A stretch of 64,000 nucleotides of DNA from Forficula auricularia (lineage: Eukaryota; Arthropoda; Insecta; Dermaptera; Forficulidae), in the NCBI GenBank assembly GCA_024734495.1, contig JALMQS010000055.1, forward strand, positions 11,131,340 through 11,195,339. Reading direction: 5' to 3'. The notes below the pieces were generated by a model that did not search any database, was not told the origin of the DNA, and was given only the letters and a program-made list of their open reading frames with translations. Positions 54,750 through 64,000 of this stretch are shown here, piece after piece. Each line of letters begins with the position of its first letter. Within the stretch, counting starts at the first letter, position 1. The position numbers and the translations under genes are program-made.

Positions 54750-55345
54750 AAAATAATCCATTCCATCTCAGATCTAATAGAAGACAACATCTTGTGATTT
54801 TCTTATTAGTGTTAATTATTTCGCATTTTTTAGAAAATTCTTATATTTAATTATTAGGTAATATATTAATTTCCCATACTATTGTCGATGAGCGACAACC
54901 AATGAAAATCTTATGTTTAATCAGAGAGGTGATTCATATATTATATAATTATAACATATGCTATCTCTTGAATAGAAATTTCATTTATTATCTTTAAGAA
55001 GAAAAGACGTAAATTGTCAACTTTTGCGTTTATTTTAATTGAAAAACCTGAAAATGTCACGTACACAGATCATAAAAGAAATATGTTTATCATTATTAGC
55101 AGTCAGTAACCTTATAAATGAAATATTTCCCAAGGAAATCAATTAGGACTTATTTAGTTTATTTTGTTTTTTCATTACCTTAAGAGAGATAGAAAGAATG
55201 CAATGATGAGGTCAATTGAGCTTTTTTTTAATAGTGTAAATTGAAAAATACCTCAAAGAAAATCTGATATATCTATACCTAGAAATAAACAGGACAAGTG
55301 CAAAGCAGGACTTCGAATAACGATCGTTCCTGTACCTAATATAGG
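54750..55345. other. Non-coding AT-rich stretch
   Basis: Nothing recognised. Confidence 0.4.
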
Positions 55346-55353
55346 TAGTACAT

Positions 55354-55420
55354 CAGTGGCGTGCGGTCCATGGATGCTATGAATGGGCGCATCCCTAAAA
55401 TTTCAAACATTTAGAGTATT
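55354..55420 (+). mobile_element. hAT-like end (CAGTGGCGTGCGG)
   Basis: CAGTGGCGTGCGGTCCATGG then ATGCTATGAATGGGCGCATC; counterpart of 47475-47400. Confidence 0.5.
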
Positions 55421-55424
55421 TTCA

Positions 55425-55960
55425 TATATCTCGACTTCAAAATTCTATGAAGGATCTTTTAAATTTTCAAATTATTACTTATCCATTATTTTCAAATATT
55501 TCTATAAAAAACATTTTTCGTTTTGTATGGTTATATGAAATAAAATTGTTGCATAATTTCAAGAGGCAATTAAAATGAATGGTTTTTCACAAAATTCACA
55601 AAATACAATTATTTTTTTTGAGGAGTGGGGTCGTTAAAAAAAATTGTTGACCTCTAAAGATCCGACACTGCACCATTATGTCGTAGTTATATTCTGTGCT
55701 ATTTCTCTAAGAAATTTCTTTCTTGCTATCTCTTCAATATTCCCATTTTTGAATCCTGTTTTTAATTTTTTTCAGAGACTGCGGTGCGAGTCTCGAGTGA
55801 ATGTCGAGAGCTTGGATGGGTCAATAGTTGAGATCTCATCAAGACTTTCTACAGGTAAATTCAACAGTTTACAGTTTTTCTCTAGACAATATTTTAATTT
55901 GGAGAACTTTGATAAATATAAAAATTCTTAAAATTTATTGTCAAAATCCTGAGAGATTCT
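55425..55960. other. Non-coding stretch
   Basis: AT-rich and single-copy in appearance. Bases 55776-55854 lie between an AG and a GT site and form one open frame, but no known protein is recognised. Confidence 0.3.
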
Positions 55961-55964
55961 CATC

Positions 55965-56200
55965 TTCTAAATCCGAGCTGTTATAGATAATTTTTATTTT
56001 GTGGCAGAAGGTGTCTATTTGCTCCCTTGGGAATTAAACCTCACACCCAAAATATCAATCAGATCAGTCTATCTCATAGGATATGCATTGGTCCGGAATA
56101 CACCTTCTCGACACAATATTCCCTAAATTCCCGAAGGGATGAAAAAACCCTTCTGACATGTCATAAAAATTATCAAAACAGCTCGAATTTTGTAGAGGAA
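55965..56200. mobile_element. Inverted pair of SINE fragments
   Basis: TAAATCCGAGCTGTTATAGA..GCAGAAGG at 55967-56012 faces CCCTTCTGACATGTCATAAA..ACAGCTCGAATTT at 56147-56193. Between them lie a B-box complement (GGGAATTAAACCTCACACCC) and CCTTCTCGACACAATATTCC. Confidence 0.5.
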
Positions 56201-56439
56201 AATTTTTCGTGATTTTCTTTATAAATTTGATAAAATTAATTTCTTTATTTGTTTATTTTCATACCCTCAGCGGGAGTGGCCAAGAATTTACTTAAAATTT
56301 TTTGTTGGTTCTTGTTCAAAAATAATTGTCTGGAAACATGGGGGAAAAATAATATTAATTATGTTTTCTGTCTGTGTGTACTATATAACTGTCTAGATTT
56401 TGATATCAAGAACGAAAGGTCGTAGAAAGTTCGTTCCAG

Positions 56440-56760
56440 GTATTTTTCAAAACGAGGATGTTTTAATGATATTGATGCAAGAAGATGTACCAAAATGTGT
56501 AAAATCAGTCTGTAGTCAGGAATGGAACTTCGTGAAGAGAAATGTAAAATACAGAGTAATTTCAGGGATTTTGTAGGTATTGACAGTTATATGGTATATC
56601 ATCGAAACAATGGATGCGATAAGAGAGTTTCAGTCTCTAAAGTCATAGGGATAAACGAGTTGATGCATGTATTTGTACGGTTAGTATCTGATTTAATCAT
56701 ACAGGGGTGTTGAATGATCAAAAATCGTGTTTTTCGCATAAATGATGTTGACTTTAATGA
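56440..56760 (-). mobile_element. LINE 3' end fragment
   Basis: Plus strand shows the antisense of the C-terminal SFIPMTSRDW region (AGTTTCAGTCTCTAAAGTCA..GGGATAAACGAGTTGATGCA) at about 56625-56675. Heavily diverged. Confidence 0.5.
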
Positions 56761-56764
56761 TTAG

Positions 56765-57955
56765 ATTTCGAGCTTTCGTTTAAAAAATGAAGAAAATCAG
56801 AAAAGAAATTCAATCCTTATATAGAGATTTCTTCAACGATTGTAAATAATAAGCTGAAATTTAGCAGGAACGTTTGCCTTAATATAAAAGCTGCACAATT
56901 TCTGCTCACCACTGGTTGTTTGGAAAGAAAAGTGTCCAAAATCACTCGAATGCTCATCACTAAAAGCTTATTAAAAGTCTCAAAATTTTCCACTTTTTCA
57001 TACAATTACGAATTAAAAGACTCAACGCAGGCAAGTGAATAAACAAAAAAACGTAAAAAATCAGCCAAATTTATTTCTATTTCTATTTGTTAAAGTATAG
57101 GAGCTATATGTATGTTTGGCCGGTGTGTTTGTGTGATGCTATAAAGAATAATAGATGATAAGGTTTAAATTTCAATCTTTATTTAAATTCTACGAGGAAG
57201 ATAATTCGATTAGGCAATATTTCAGCAGCGAGTCGCGTTTCCATTGTGAAATAACAAGAAAACTCAATTTAGTACCTATATTGTAAAGTTAGCCCGAAGC
57301 TATTGAAAAATTATTCTATATTCTACTCAATTTGTCTCAATTTGAAAATCCGCTTGTCAATGAAAGTGAAGCTGTGATCCAGCCAGCATCTCGCTGGCCG
57401 CCGGCAATCTTCCTCTTTGTTCACTCCCCAAATCGAATAATTGCAGTTCCATTGAGCCACCCCCCACAAAAAGCTCCCGCACTATCATCAGCCAACAGCT
57501 ACAAGAGCACATGCATAATTCCCTGAGGACAAGCTTATTAGCCATTGAATGAGTTAACTTAACTCCAACACCAATCCAGCGAGTAACAATAAGAAAAAGA
57601 CAGCCTGGAAACTTTTTTTATTGCTTACAAGTTTTCTCGAACCTTCTTCTCTGTTCGCACTAATACTAATCACATTTCGATCAAATCTCGAAATGAATCA
57701 AAACGAAAATTTAAGGTGATAACAACAATTGTAAGAAACTTTGGGAAATTATTGAGGAGGCCTTTTTTAAACAAATAATGTTATATTAATAAAGGTCCTA
57801 CTTCTGCCTTTTAATTGAATTTTGAATCCCGGAATTTTATATAGGGTGATTCACATTGAATGTAAAAAACGTTTAGAAATTGTTGGGGAGGCGATTTTAA
57901 TCAAATTCATCTTGAAAGTACATCATTCTCCATGAGCAAAAAAAGTGACCTATTT
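56765..57955. other. Non-coding stretch; 57330-57545 compositionally distinct
   Basis: Bases 57330-57545 are GC-richer with overlapping frames on both strands, no recognised protein and no splice pair. Candidate conserved non-coding DNA. Confidence 0.35.
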
Positions 57956-58448
57956 TGATCCTTTACAGCAGTGGTTCTTAACCTTTTATTAGTCGCGGCC
58001 CCCTTAAAAACCAAAAGTATAATCGCGGCCCCTTTAAAATCCTAAAATATGTTGGCGACCAGTACCCCCCCACCATTAGGTAACATACTCGTAATTACTC
58101 GTACAAAAACCTCCCAAATGTAATAATTCATAAATAAATCAAAAAGCAGAAAAAGTGCAAGCAAATAGCTAATGTTACATATATTAAAATAAAGCCACAT
58201 TGTAGCTACGTGGGTAAATTTACAGCCGTCAACGTACCGTGTAATTAAAAATCAAATGGAATTTACCACAAAAAAATAAATACAATGAGATGAGGATACG
58301 ATCTTATTCCAAGATAAATAGTAAAAAAATACCAAAAACATAAAATAAATAGTAATAAGCATAGTCAAAACAAGCGAAAACAAAATTTATAATAATATTT
58401 AATACAATCGGTAATATACATACACCATTATAAACCAAATGCGCCAAA

Positions 58449-58815
58449 TTAATGAGACTTCTGTTGTTGAATACACTCCACTAATTTGTCTATTCGCACT
58501 TCAATTGCGTTACTTAAAGCTATTCGCATGCAAGAGTCTATTCGGAGTCGATTACGTTGCTTCGTTTTAATATTGACCATTGTGGAAAATCCCTTTTCGC
58601 ACAGATATGTGGAAGCAAAAGGCAATAAATGTTGTATGGCGATGGTGAACAGGTGTGGATATTCCTTCCGAATATGTATCCAAAATTGTACCAAACTTTT
58701 TTCTTGAAAAGTGAATTCAAACTTAAATCCTTTATCAATTCAATCAGAGTGTCATCGTGGGTTGGTGATAAATTGGTATTATTCCAGTTATTATAGGGAT
58801 CTCGAATCCACAATT
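58449..58815 (-). pseudogene. hAT transposase dimerisation domain, frameshifted
   Basis: WIRDPYNNWNNTNLSPTHDD and LIELIKDLSLNSLFKKK (58815-58690), then in a shifted frame FWIHIRKEYPHLFTIAIQHL, LPFASTYLCEKGFSTMVNIK and NRLRIDSCMRIALSN with a stop at 58449. It retains the LCE.GFS motif. One frameshift in an A-run separates the two halves. Related to, but a different lineage from, the 27.2-kb copy. Confidence 0.85.
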
Positions 58816-59499
58816 TTCTGCTATCAATTTCATTATTTGGAAAATATTTGTCAAATTTTTCAATTAATTTTTGGCGATGACATTGAATTAATAGAGGGGT
58901 TTCAGATTACAAGTAATTGCGGGTAAAGATTTTTTTTTAGGATAGTTTGGTATGAAGTGTGTATGCCAAATCTAAGTTTGCAAACTCGAAAGTGTGGTGG
59001 GAGAACTTTTGGTGGTCGAAAAACCTCTAAATTTTCGGAATTTTTCAAGTGTTTCGCTTATAACTCGAAAAACAGTTCATATTTTGTAAATAACCGTCCA
59101 TGAGTAAATTAAAGAGAACACAATTTCGTGTTGATTAAAAAATATAGCAAAATTGGTCAAGTAGTTCGATTTTTAATGGGGAACCAAAAACAGCCCCCGG
59201 GATCACTTTTGAATATCCCAAAAACACGCACTTTTTTAGATTTTTCTCATTTTGACCATAACGGAGCACGTTTTCGACAAAGATCACTCTATACATTCTT
59301 AAACTAGATTAAATTTGCTACAATTGAAAGAAATTGTTAGCTTAATTGGATAATGACAACCCGTGCCGATATGAGGTTGAAGTTTTGAAAAACTGCATTT
59401 TTTACAAAAAATCGTAGCTTTTCCTTCATAAAATGAAAACCACTCATCCTAGAAACTTGATTCCTATCTCATTGTCTAGGAAATTTTGATGACTTGAAC

Positions 59500-59695
59500 G
59501 TTTACTTGGGCCACTTTTTTGTTAAAACTCTTAGATTTATAGGTAAGCAGAATTTTCCATGACAGGAAATGATCCATTGTTTCAAAAATTGCAACAAATG
59601 TTGTGTTGATTTCCTTGCATAGATAAATTTAGTTGGTTGAGAATGGTGAAGATGTCTGCCAAGTAAGAAAGTTTTGCAATTCAAATTTTGTCGTT
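59500..59695 (-). pseudogene. hAT transposase middle segment, frameshifted
   Basis: LSYLADIFTILNQLNLSMQG is the conserved segment after the catalytic region of ZBED-type hAT proteins. It leaves frame after about 30 residues and continues as FETMDHFLSWKILL in another. Confidence 0.75.
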
Positions 59696-59854
59696 GAAAT
59701 AAATGACCAAATTTGATTTTTTTATTTTATCATTTAGAAATATTTTTTTTTTTTTTGTAAAAATGTAAATACTTTAAAGTTCTAATATTTTCTCGCGGCC
59801 CCTCTTCATACCTTGCGAGGCCCCCCGGTTAAGAATCACTGCTTTACAGAGCTA

Positions 59855-60335
59855 TTACTGATCAAAATTCCATTTAGATATATGAGCAAATCCAACATAT
59901 TTTGCATTGTAAAGTCCACTAGGTTTTTTTCCAATTAAGATAAATTTTCCATTTTTAATAATATTAGTCTTTAATTGTATACATTTATTGTTGCACTCAT
60001 CAATTTTTAACTCCGATTTTACTCAATTTCATATTTTTTCAATTCAAATAACACTGATGAACAAATTCAATTTTTTTTTGCTCTTTTGAACGAAAATAGG
60101 TGATTATTTATAATTCGACCACGCTGAATCCAAATCTGAAAGTAGAAATGCTGTATCACCTATCGTTTCTCCTGGTTTTTCATTTTTAGTTTTTAATAAA
60201 AATTTAATTCCCTTTGTAATAATACTTCGAAATTTTAAATTATTTTTGTTTGTTTGCTCATGAAATAGGATTTAAATATTTAAGTGAATAACTATGAAAT
60301 AGAAAAAAAATTAAAAAATATGTTTAGGGCCGATT
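59855..60335. other. Non-coding AT-rich stretch
   Basis: Nothing recognised. Confidence 0.4.
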
Positions 60336-60439
60336 TTGAATGTTCAATGAAGAAATTTCATCCAAAAAAAGGCCAAAAAACACATTTTTACTAGCATTTT
60401 CAAAATTTCTTTATTGAACTCTGCGGTTTGTAATTGCCA

Positions 60440-60890
60440 GCAGAAATCTCTCACTTGAGGTTCCAACAATACTCTGCCAACATATTCTGTACCGATTTTT
60501 CTGCATATCGTTTCACCATGACAGAAATATCCTGGTAAAATCTCTCGCCGCATTCTTCACTAACAGCGCCAAAGTCAGGAGGGGGGGGGGGGGGGATATC
60601 CAAAAAGAATTACAGCATACTTGTCTGAAAGCTATCCATGTGCATTTTCTCTCACGGATTTGCAGCCCAATAAATATGCCTTCTTTTAACTTACTTTCGA
60701 GCTTAGGAAATGTTTTTCTCAAGTACCCAAAACCATGTTTATCCAAAGACTCAACAAAATTTTTCATCAGCCCTAACTTTCTATTCATTGGTGGTAAGAA
60801 AATCCAGTCTTTCTCAAGAAGAGGGTGACTCCTAACACTCTTCTGTCCAGGAATTAAATTTTTAGGCAGGGGATGGGTATATATTCCCAT
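60440..60890 (-). pseudogene. Remnant of a multicopy arthropod protein of unknown function
   Basis: From 60890 the minus strand reads GQKSVRSHPLLEKDWIFLPP, NRKLGLMKNFVESLDKHGFG, KLKEGIFIGLQIRE and WIAFRQVC. After a C-run (G-run on plus at 60581-60595) it continues in another frame with SEECGERFYQDISVMVKRYA and LAEYCWNLK before a stop. I recall proteins with this order (KLGLMKNFV..., ERFHQDI..., ADYCW) as numerous uncharacterised arthropod sequences associated with mobile DNA; no function is known to me. Relative to those, about 60 residues between WIAFRQVC and ERFYQDI are missing, replaced around the homopolymer. Confidence 0.6.
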
Positions 60891-60894
60891 TTTG

Positions 60895-61355
60895 CAACAA
60901 TACTATTTTTAAACTATTCTTAGATGAATCTAAAATAGTCTCCACTTGTTTGTGGTGTGAATCCTTCCAAGTTTAGTGAATGGTATAGCCTAGTAATAGC
61001 TAAATACCGTTGCCACTTTATTTTTATTTATTTAGTATAGCCATATTAATATAGCTATTTAATATTAATTTTAATTGTAGTTAAAACACGTGTAGCTATT
61101 ATACAAATGAGAAACGTAAAGTTGATAGCGAGACAGTCTCATATGTTAGTTCATATGCACCAATATTGTAGATATATTTGAATATGTTTGTGTATTCTAG
61201 ATATATATTATAGAAATTATTAATATAAAAGCCGCTATTTCATATTATTAATACTTTAGGAATTATAAGAATTCGAATGAGGGCTTGCTGGATAGACTTT
61301 CAAATAAAAAAAGAAAGTCTAAGTTAAGCCGGGTGCGGAGACCTTGAAACCATAC
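60895..61355. other. Non-coding AT-rich stretch
   Basis: Nothing recognised. Confidence 0.4.
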
Positions 61356-61360
61356 AACTA

Positions 61361-62170
61361 ACAGGTCATTCAATAAGTCCGTAGGATAAGTAAGAAAAAA
61401 ACAAAATTTTGACAAAACTCGATTTTATTATTCAACATAGTTGCCTTCGAGGGCGATACAACGAGTATAGCGATTTTCCAACTTTTCGATACCACTTTTA
61501 TAGTAGGATTTCTCTTTCTCGTCAAAATAGGCCTCAGTTTAAGCGATTACTTCATCATTGGACTTAAATTTCTTTCCAGCAATCATTCTCTTGAGATCTG
61601 AAAACAGGAAAAAGTCGCTGGGGGGTAAATCTGGAGAATATGATGGGTGGGTAAGCAATTTGAAGCCCAATTCATTTGATTTTGCCAACGTTTTCATCGA
61701 TCTGTGACACGGTGCATTGTATTGGCGAAACAACACTTTTTCTTTTTCAAATGTGGCCGTTTCTTTGCGATTTCAGCCTTCAATCGATCCAAAAGTGCAC
61801 AGTAATAGTCGCTGTTGATGGTGGTTCCTTTTTGGAGATAGTCAATGAATATTATTCTGTTCGCATCCCAAAATACAGACGCCATCACCTTACCGGCCGA
61901 CTGTTGCGTCTTTGCTCGCTTTGGATTCGGTTCGTCGACTGCTGTCCACTCCGCTGACTGTATTATTGCTTCTGGTGTGTAATATTGAAGCCATGTCTCA
62001 TCCATTATCACATATCGACGATAGAATTCCATTTTATTGCGGTTTAACAACGCCAAACACTACTCTGAAGCATTGATTCGTTGTTGTTTTTGGTCGACTG
62101 TGAGATCACGCGGCACCCACTTTGCACAGAGCTTTCGCATACACAAATGTTTGTGTAAAATCATAAAAAC
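61361..62170 (-). mobile_element. 5'-truncated mariner element
   Basis: The 3' end is a mariner-type TIR, ACAGGTCATTCAATAAGTCC, directly after TA (61359-61360). The transposase extends minus from 61428 to about 62170. No matching TIR is seen at the upstream end, where an A-run (62239-62261) lies about 70 bp further on. Confidence 0.85.
61428..62170 (-). pseudogene. Mariner transposase, four independent lesions
   Basis: Recognisable from LHKHLCMRKLCAKWVPRDLT (about 62165-62105) through VIMDETWLQYYTPE (first catalytic D), KAKTQ-type linker, QYNAPCHRS, YSPDLPPSDFFLF (third D, DD34D type) and IALEGNYVE with stop 61428-61430. Lesions: a stop in place of the residue after INASE (about 62058), a frameshift in an A-run near 61740, the second catalytic D replaced by Y (QYNAPCH), and a stop after NDEVIA (61536-61538). 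The N-terminal DNA-binding domain is missing. It cannot be active. Confidence 0.9.
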
Positions 62171-62238
62171 ACTACACTGCCTTTTCTCTACTAGGTATAA
62201 AACAATGTGCTACAAAATTCGCAAAGAGAATCTAATAA

Positions 62239-62261
62239 AAAAAAAAAAAAAAAAAAAAAAC
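62239..62261 (+). repeat. Poly-A run
   Basis: Twenty-three A in a row after TCTAATA; possibly a retroelement tail, but no body is recognisable before it. Confidence 0.8.
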
Positions 62262-62264
62262 TTA

Positions 62265-64000
62265 TACTTTAGTAAAAGTAGAAGAAAATATTTCATATAT
62301 AGATAAAGAAGGACTTCACTAAATAGAATAATTATTATTCTTTTTACAAGTTTTCTCTCATTTCAAAACACAACAAACAAATTATTATTAATTAAATATT
62401 GCAGGAAGGTCTTGTAAGTGTATGTAAAAATATCTGAAACCATAGGTCATATGAGAGCTGATGATGACAACATAGACTGTAGAAATGTTTTCAAAAATGA
62501 AGAAAAAATACATTATGGCTAAATTCAATTTTTTATTTTTTTATTTATATAGATAGAATCATAACAAGCAATTCTCAGGGAACAAAATTAAAACTTTTTT
62601 TTTTCTCTCTACTCCCTTGGCCTCGGGAACTAAATGCCCAATTAGCCAGTCGTCAGATTAAAACTTAAAACGATACAAAAGATAAACTAATTAAAAAATA
62701 TTGTCAATAAAAACCAATTAAGGTTTATTTTATTTATTTAAAAAAATTCATTTTACACTATTACATAAATTTTGAATTAGATATTCGGACCAGGATATTT
62801 TATTAAACTCCTTGGAGCCTCTAAAGATCTTGTCTCGCCATGCTCTCTTGTACTCGACCAGTGAAGAACAAAAATGAATTAAAAAATTTCTGTATCTATT
62901 ACGGATTTTAGCGTTGTTCAAGTGAATAATGACACAATTGCACTAATAACTGGCATGTAATGATTGTTAAATCAATTTAGTCACATCCTCAACATTTTAA
63001 AGTAGAACTTGTGAAGTTGTAGAGATGTTCTAAGAAATACTCGGCACATGTATACATATAATATGTTGGTTAAGAATTGATTGAAACCGGGAACGGCAGT
63101 TTTGCTGTTGATGGAATCCGAATGGAGGAGAGAGACGAAACACAAATTCATCTGCGCACTTGGTTCATTAATAATGGAATCCACTGAATAGTATACGCTT
63201 AATAGGATTAGGACTATATTCCCGAGCTGTAGAGTTGAACAATTATTATAGGGAAGCTTATGCTCAATCTATCTTGAAATCGAAATAAGTTAACGGCAAA
63301 AGATGGAAGTAGAAACTCAGTAGTATCTCAAGATTTTGGTTAAAATCAAAAGAACAGAAGTACTTGTTTACTTTAAAGATTGTTGGTTTTTTGCAATTTT
63401 GTCTTTTTTCCGATTTTCTCCCAACGGCATGGGGAAAACCCAAATTGAACTAATTTGAATGAAGAATTTTGCTATTTTGATTTCGAGGTGAATAAAAATT
63501 ATTTGATCCCTTATAAATAAATAAAAAAAAAACAATAACAAACTCATCTACTGAACATACTAGTGAACTAGTATTAATATTGAATAACTATTCTCCAACG
63601 ATAATAAATAGTAGATATTATAGATATGTTTATCAAATTCTGACTCCTTGGTAAAAATCATTACCATCTGTTCGAATCATTCAACGTAAACGTGATTGAT
63701 TCAATCATTCTTCACAAACTAAACATGTCAATTCAATAATCCAATATGTAACTATAGGAAGCTACCTAATTATGATTTTAGACGTCATCATTTTCTTCAG
63801 TAATGACTATAAAAAAGGGAAAACAATAAAGAATTATCTCATCAATTTACTTTTTAAATTCGGTACTTTCTGCGAGGAATTCCTAAAATTTCATTTTTTT
63901 ATACTATTGCTTATTTGAGCCTAGAAATTTCTAAAACATGAAAAAAAAATATTTTTACCATATTTTTGTCTATGTCTCTGTCTATTTAGAATCCGATTCC
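62265..64000. other. Non-coding AT-rich stretch to window end
   Basis: No gene or element recognised. Base 62593-62635 and 43435-43490 both contain CCTCGGGAAC-TAAATGCCCA-TTAGCCAGTCG-like sequence or its complement, a possible short shared repeat. Confidence 0.4.

Larger units (their letters stand above)
57969..59841 (-). mobile_element. hAT element (ZBED-type) with exact 8-bp duplication
   Basis: CTTTACAG at 57961-57968 and 59842-59849. TIRs CAGTGGTTCTTAACC and CAGTGATTCTTAACC (read inward) differ at one base. Sub-terminal GCGGCCCC/GGGGCCGC blocks face each other. Decayed transposase on the minus strand: a middle segment near 59500-59690 (SYLADIFTILNQLNLSMQGN in one frame, then a frame change) and the dimerisation domain near 58449-58810. 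Bases 58930-59480 are a non-homologous AT-rich segment. Confidence 0.95.

Noticed and set aside
55776..55854. 79-nt AG...GT segment with one open frame (plus strand)
   Set aside because: Splice-like borders occur by chance in this T-rich DNA and no known protein is recognised. Opposite strand to the Drgx-like exon.
1..64000. CRISPR array, operon or prokaryotic promoter features
   Set aside because: No direct-repeat/spacer structure; the sequence is eukaryotic.

Overview
This is AT-rich, intron- and repeat-dominated animal DNA. Single genes are missing or in pieces, one transposase is split by a tiny GT-AG intron, tRNA-derived SINEs are present, and the mobile elements (jockey/CR1-like LINEs, Tc1, mariner, ZBED-type hAT) look like those of arthropods. 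I read it as an arthropod, probably a hexapod, nuclear scaffold; the species cannot be told. Many reading frames differ from intact by one base, so some breaks may be assembly errors rather than decay.

Host gene: the only convincing host coding sequence is one exon on the minus strand at 38173-38281. It has an AG acceptor, a perfect GTAAGT donor and a start ATG, and it fits the N-terminus of the paired-like homeobox gene Drgx. No homeobox exon was seen at lower coordinates, so the window probably lies inside a large Drgx-type locus, with the mobile DNA in introns and flanks.

Mobile DNA, left to right: LINE fragments (1-1262, 5775-5985, 14460-15765, 23180-23400, 26605-27181, 29560-30000, 33782-33890, 37345-37640, 41900-42484, 56610-56760); a SINE with a tRNA-like head and a LINE-matching tail (13711-14066); other SINEs; Harbinger-type elements with TTA duplications (9027-9189, 23569-24618); hAT elements with exact 8-bp duplications (26101-27779, 57969-59841) and several hAT ends; an apparently intact intron-containing Tc1-like transposase (30263-31346); a snap-back mariner-like element (32497-33120); a dead mariner (61361-62170); a satellite-like 115-127 bp repeat at two loci; and a 35-bp tandem repeat.

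The most interesting system is a set of small inverted-repeat elements carrying hammerhead-ribozyme cores (CUGANGA - hairpin - GAAA - very short stem III - NUH). Three sequence families with different hairpins share this architecture. At least six insertions are flanked by 10-14 bp target-site duplications, including some that are only fragments of the element. Ribozyme cores in inverted arms, variable duplications and truncated copies suggest non-autonomous Penelope-like (or retrozyme-like) retroelements mobilised by an enzyme encoded elsewhere. Their nesting (hAT > ribozyme element > LINE at 26.1-27.8 kb; ribozyme element > LINE and a second ribozyme family at 14.3-16.3 kb) gives a relative order of activity.
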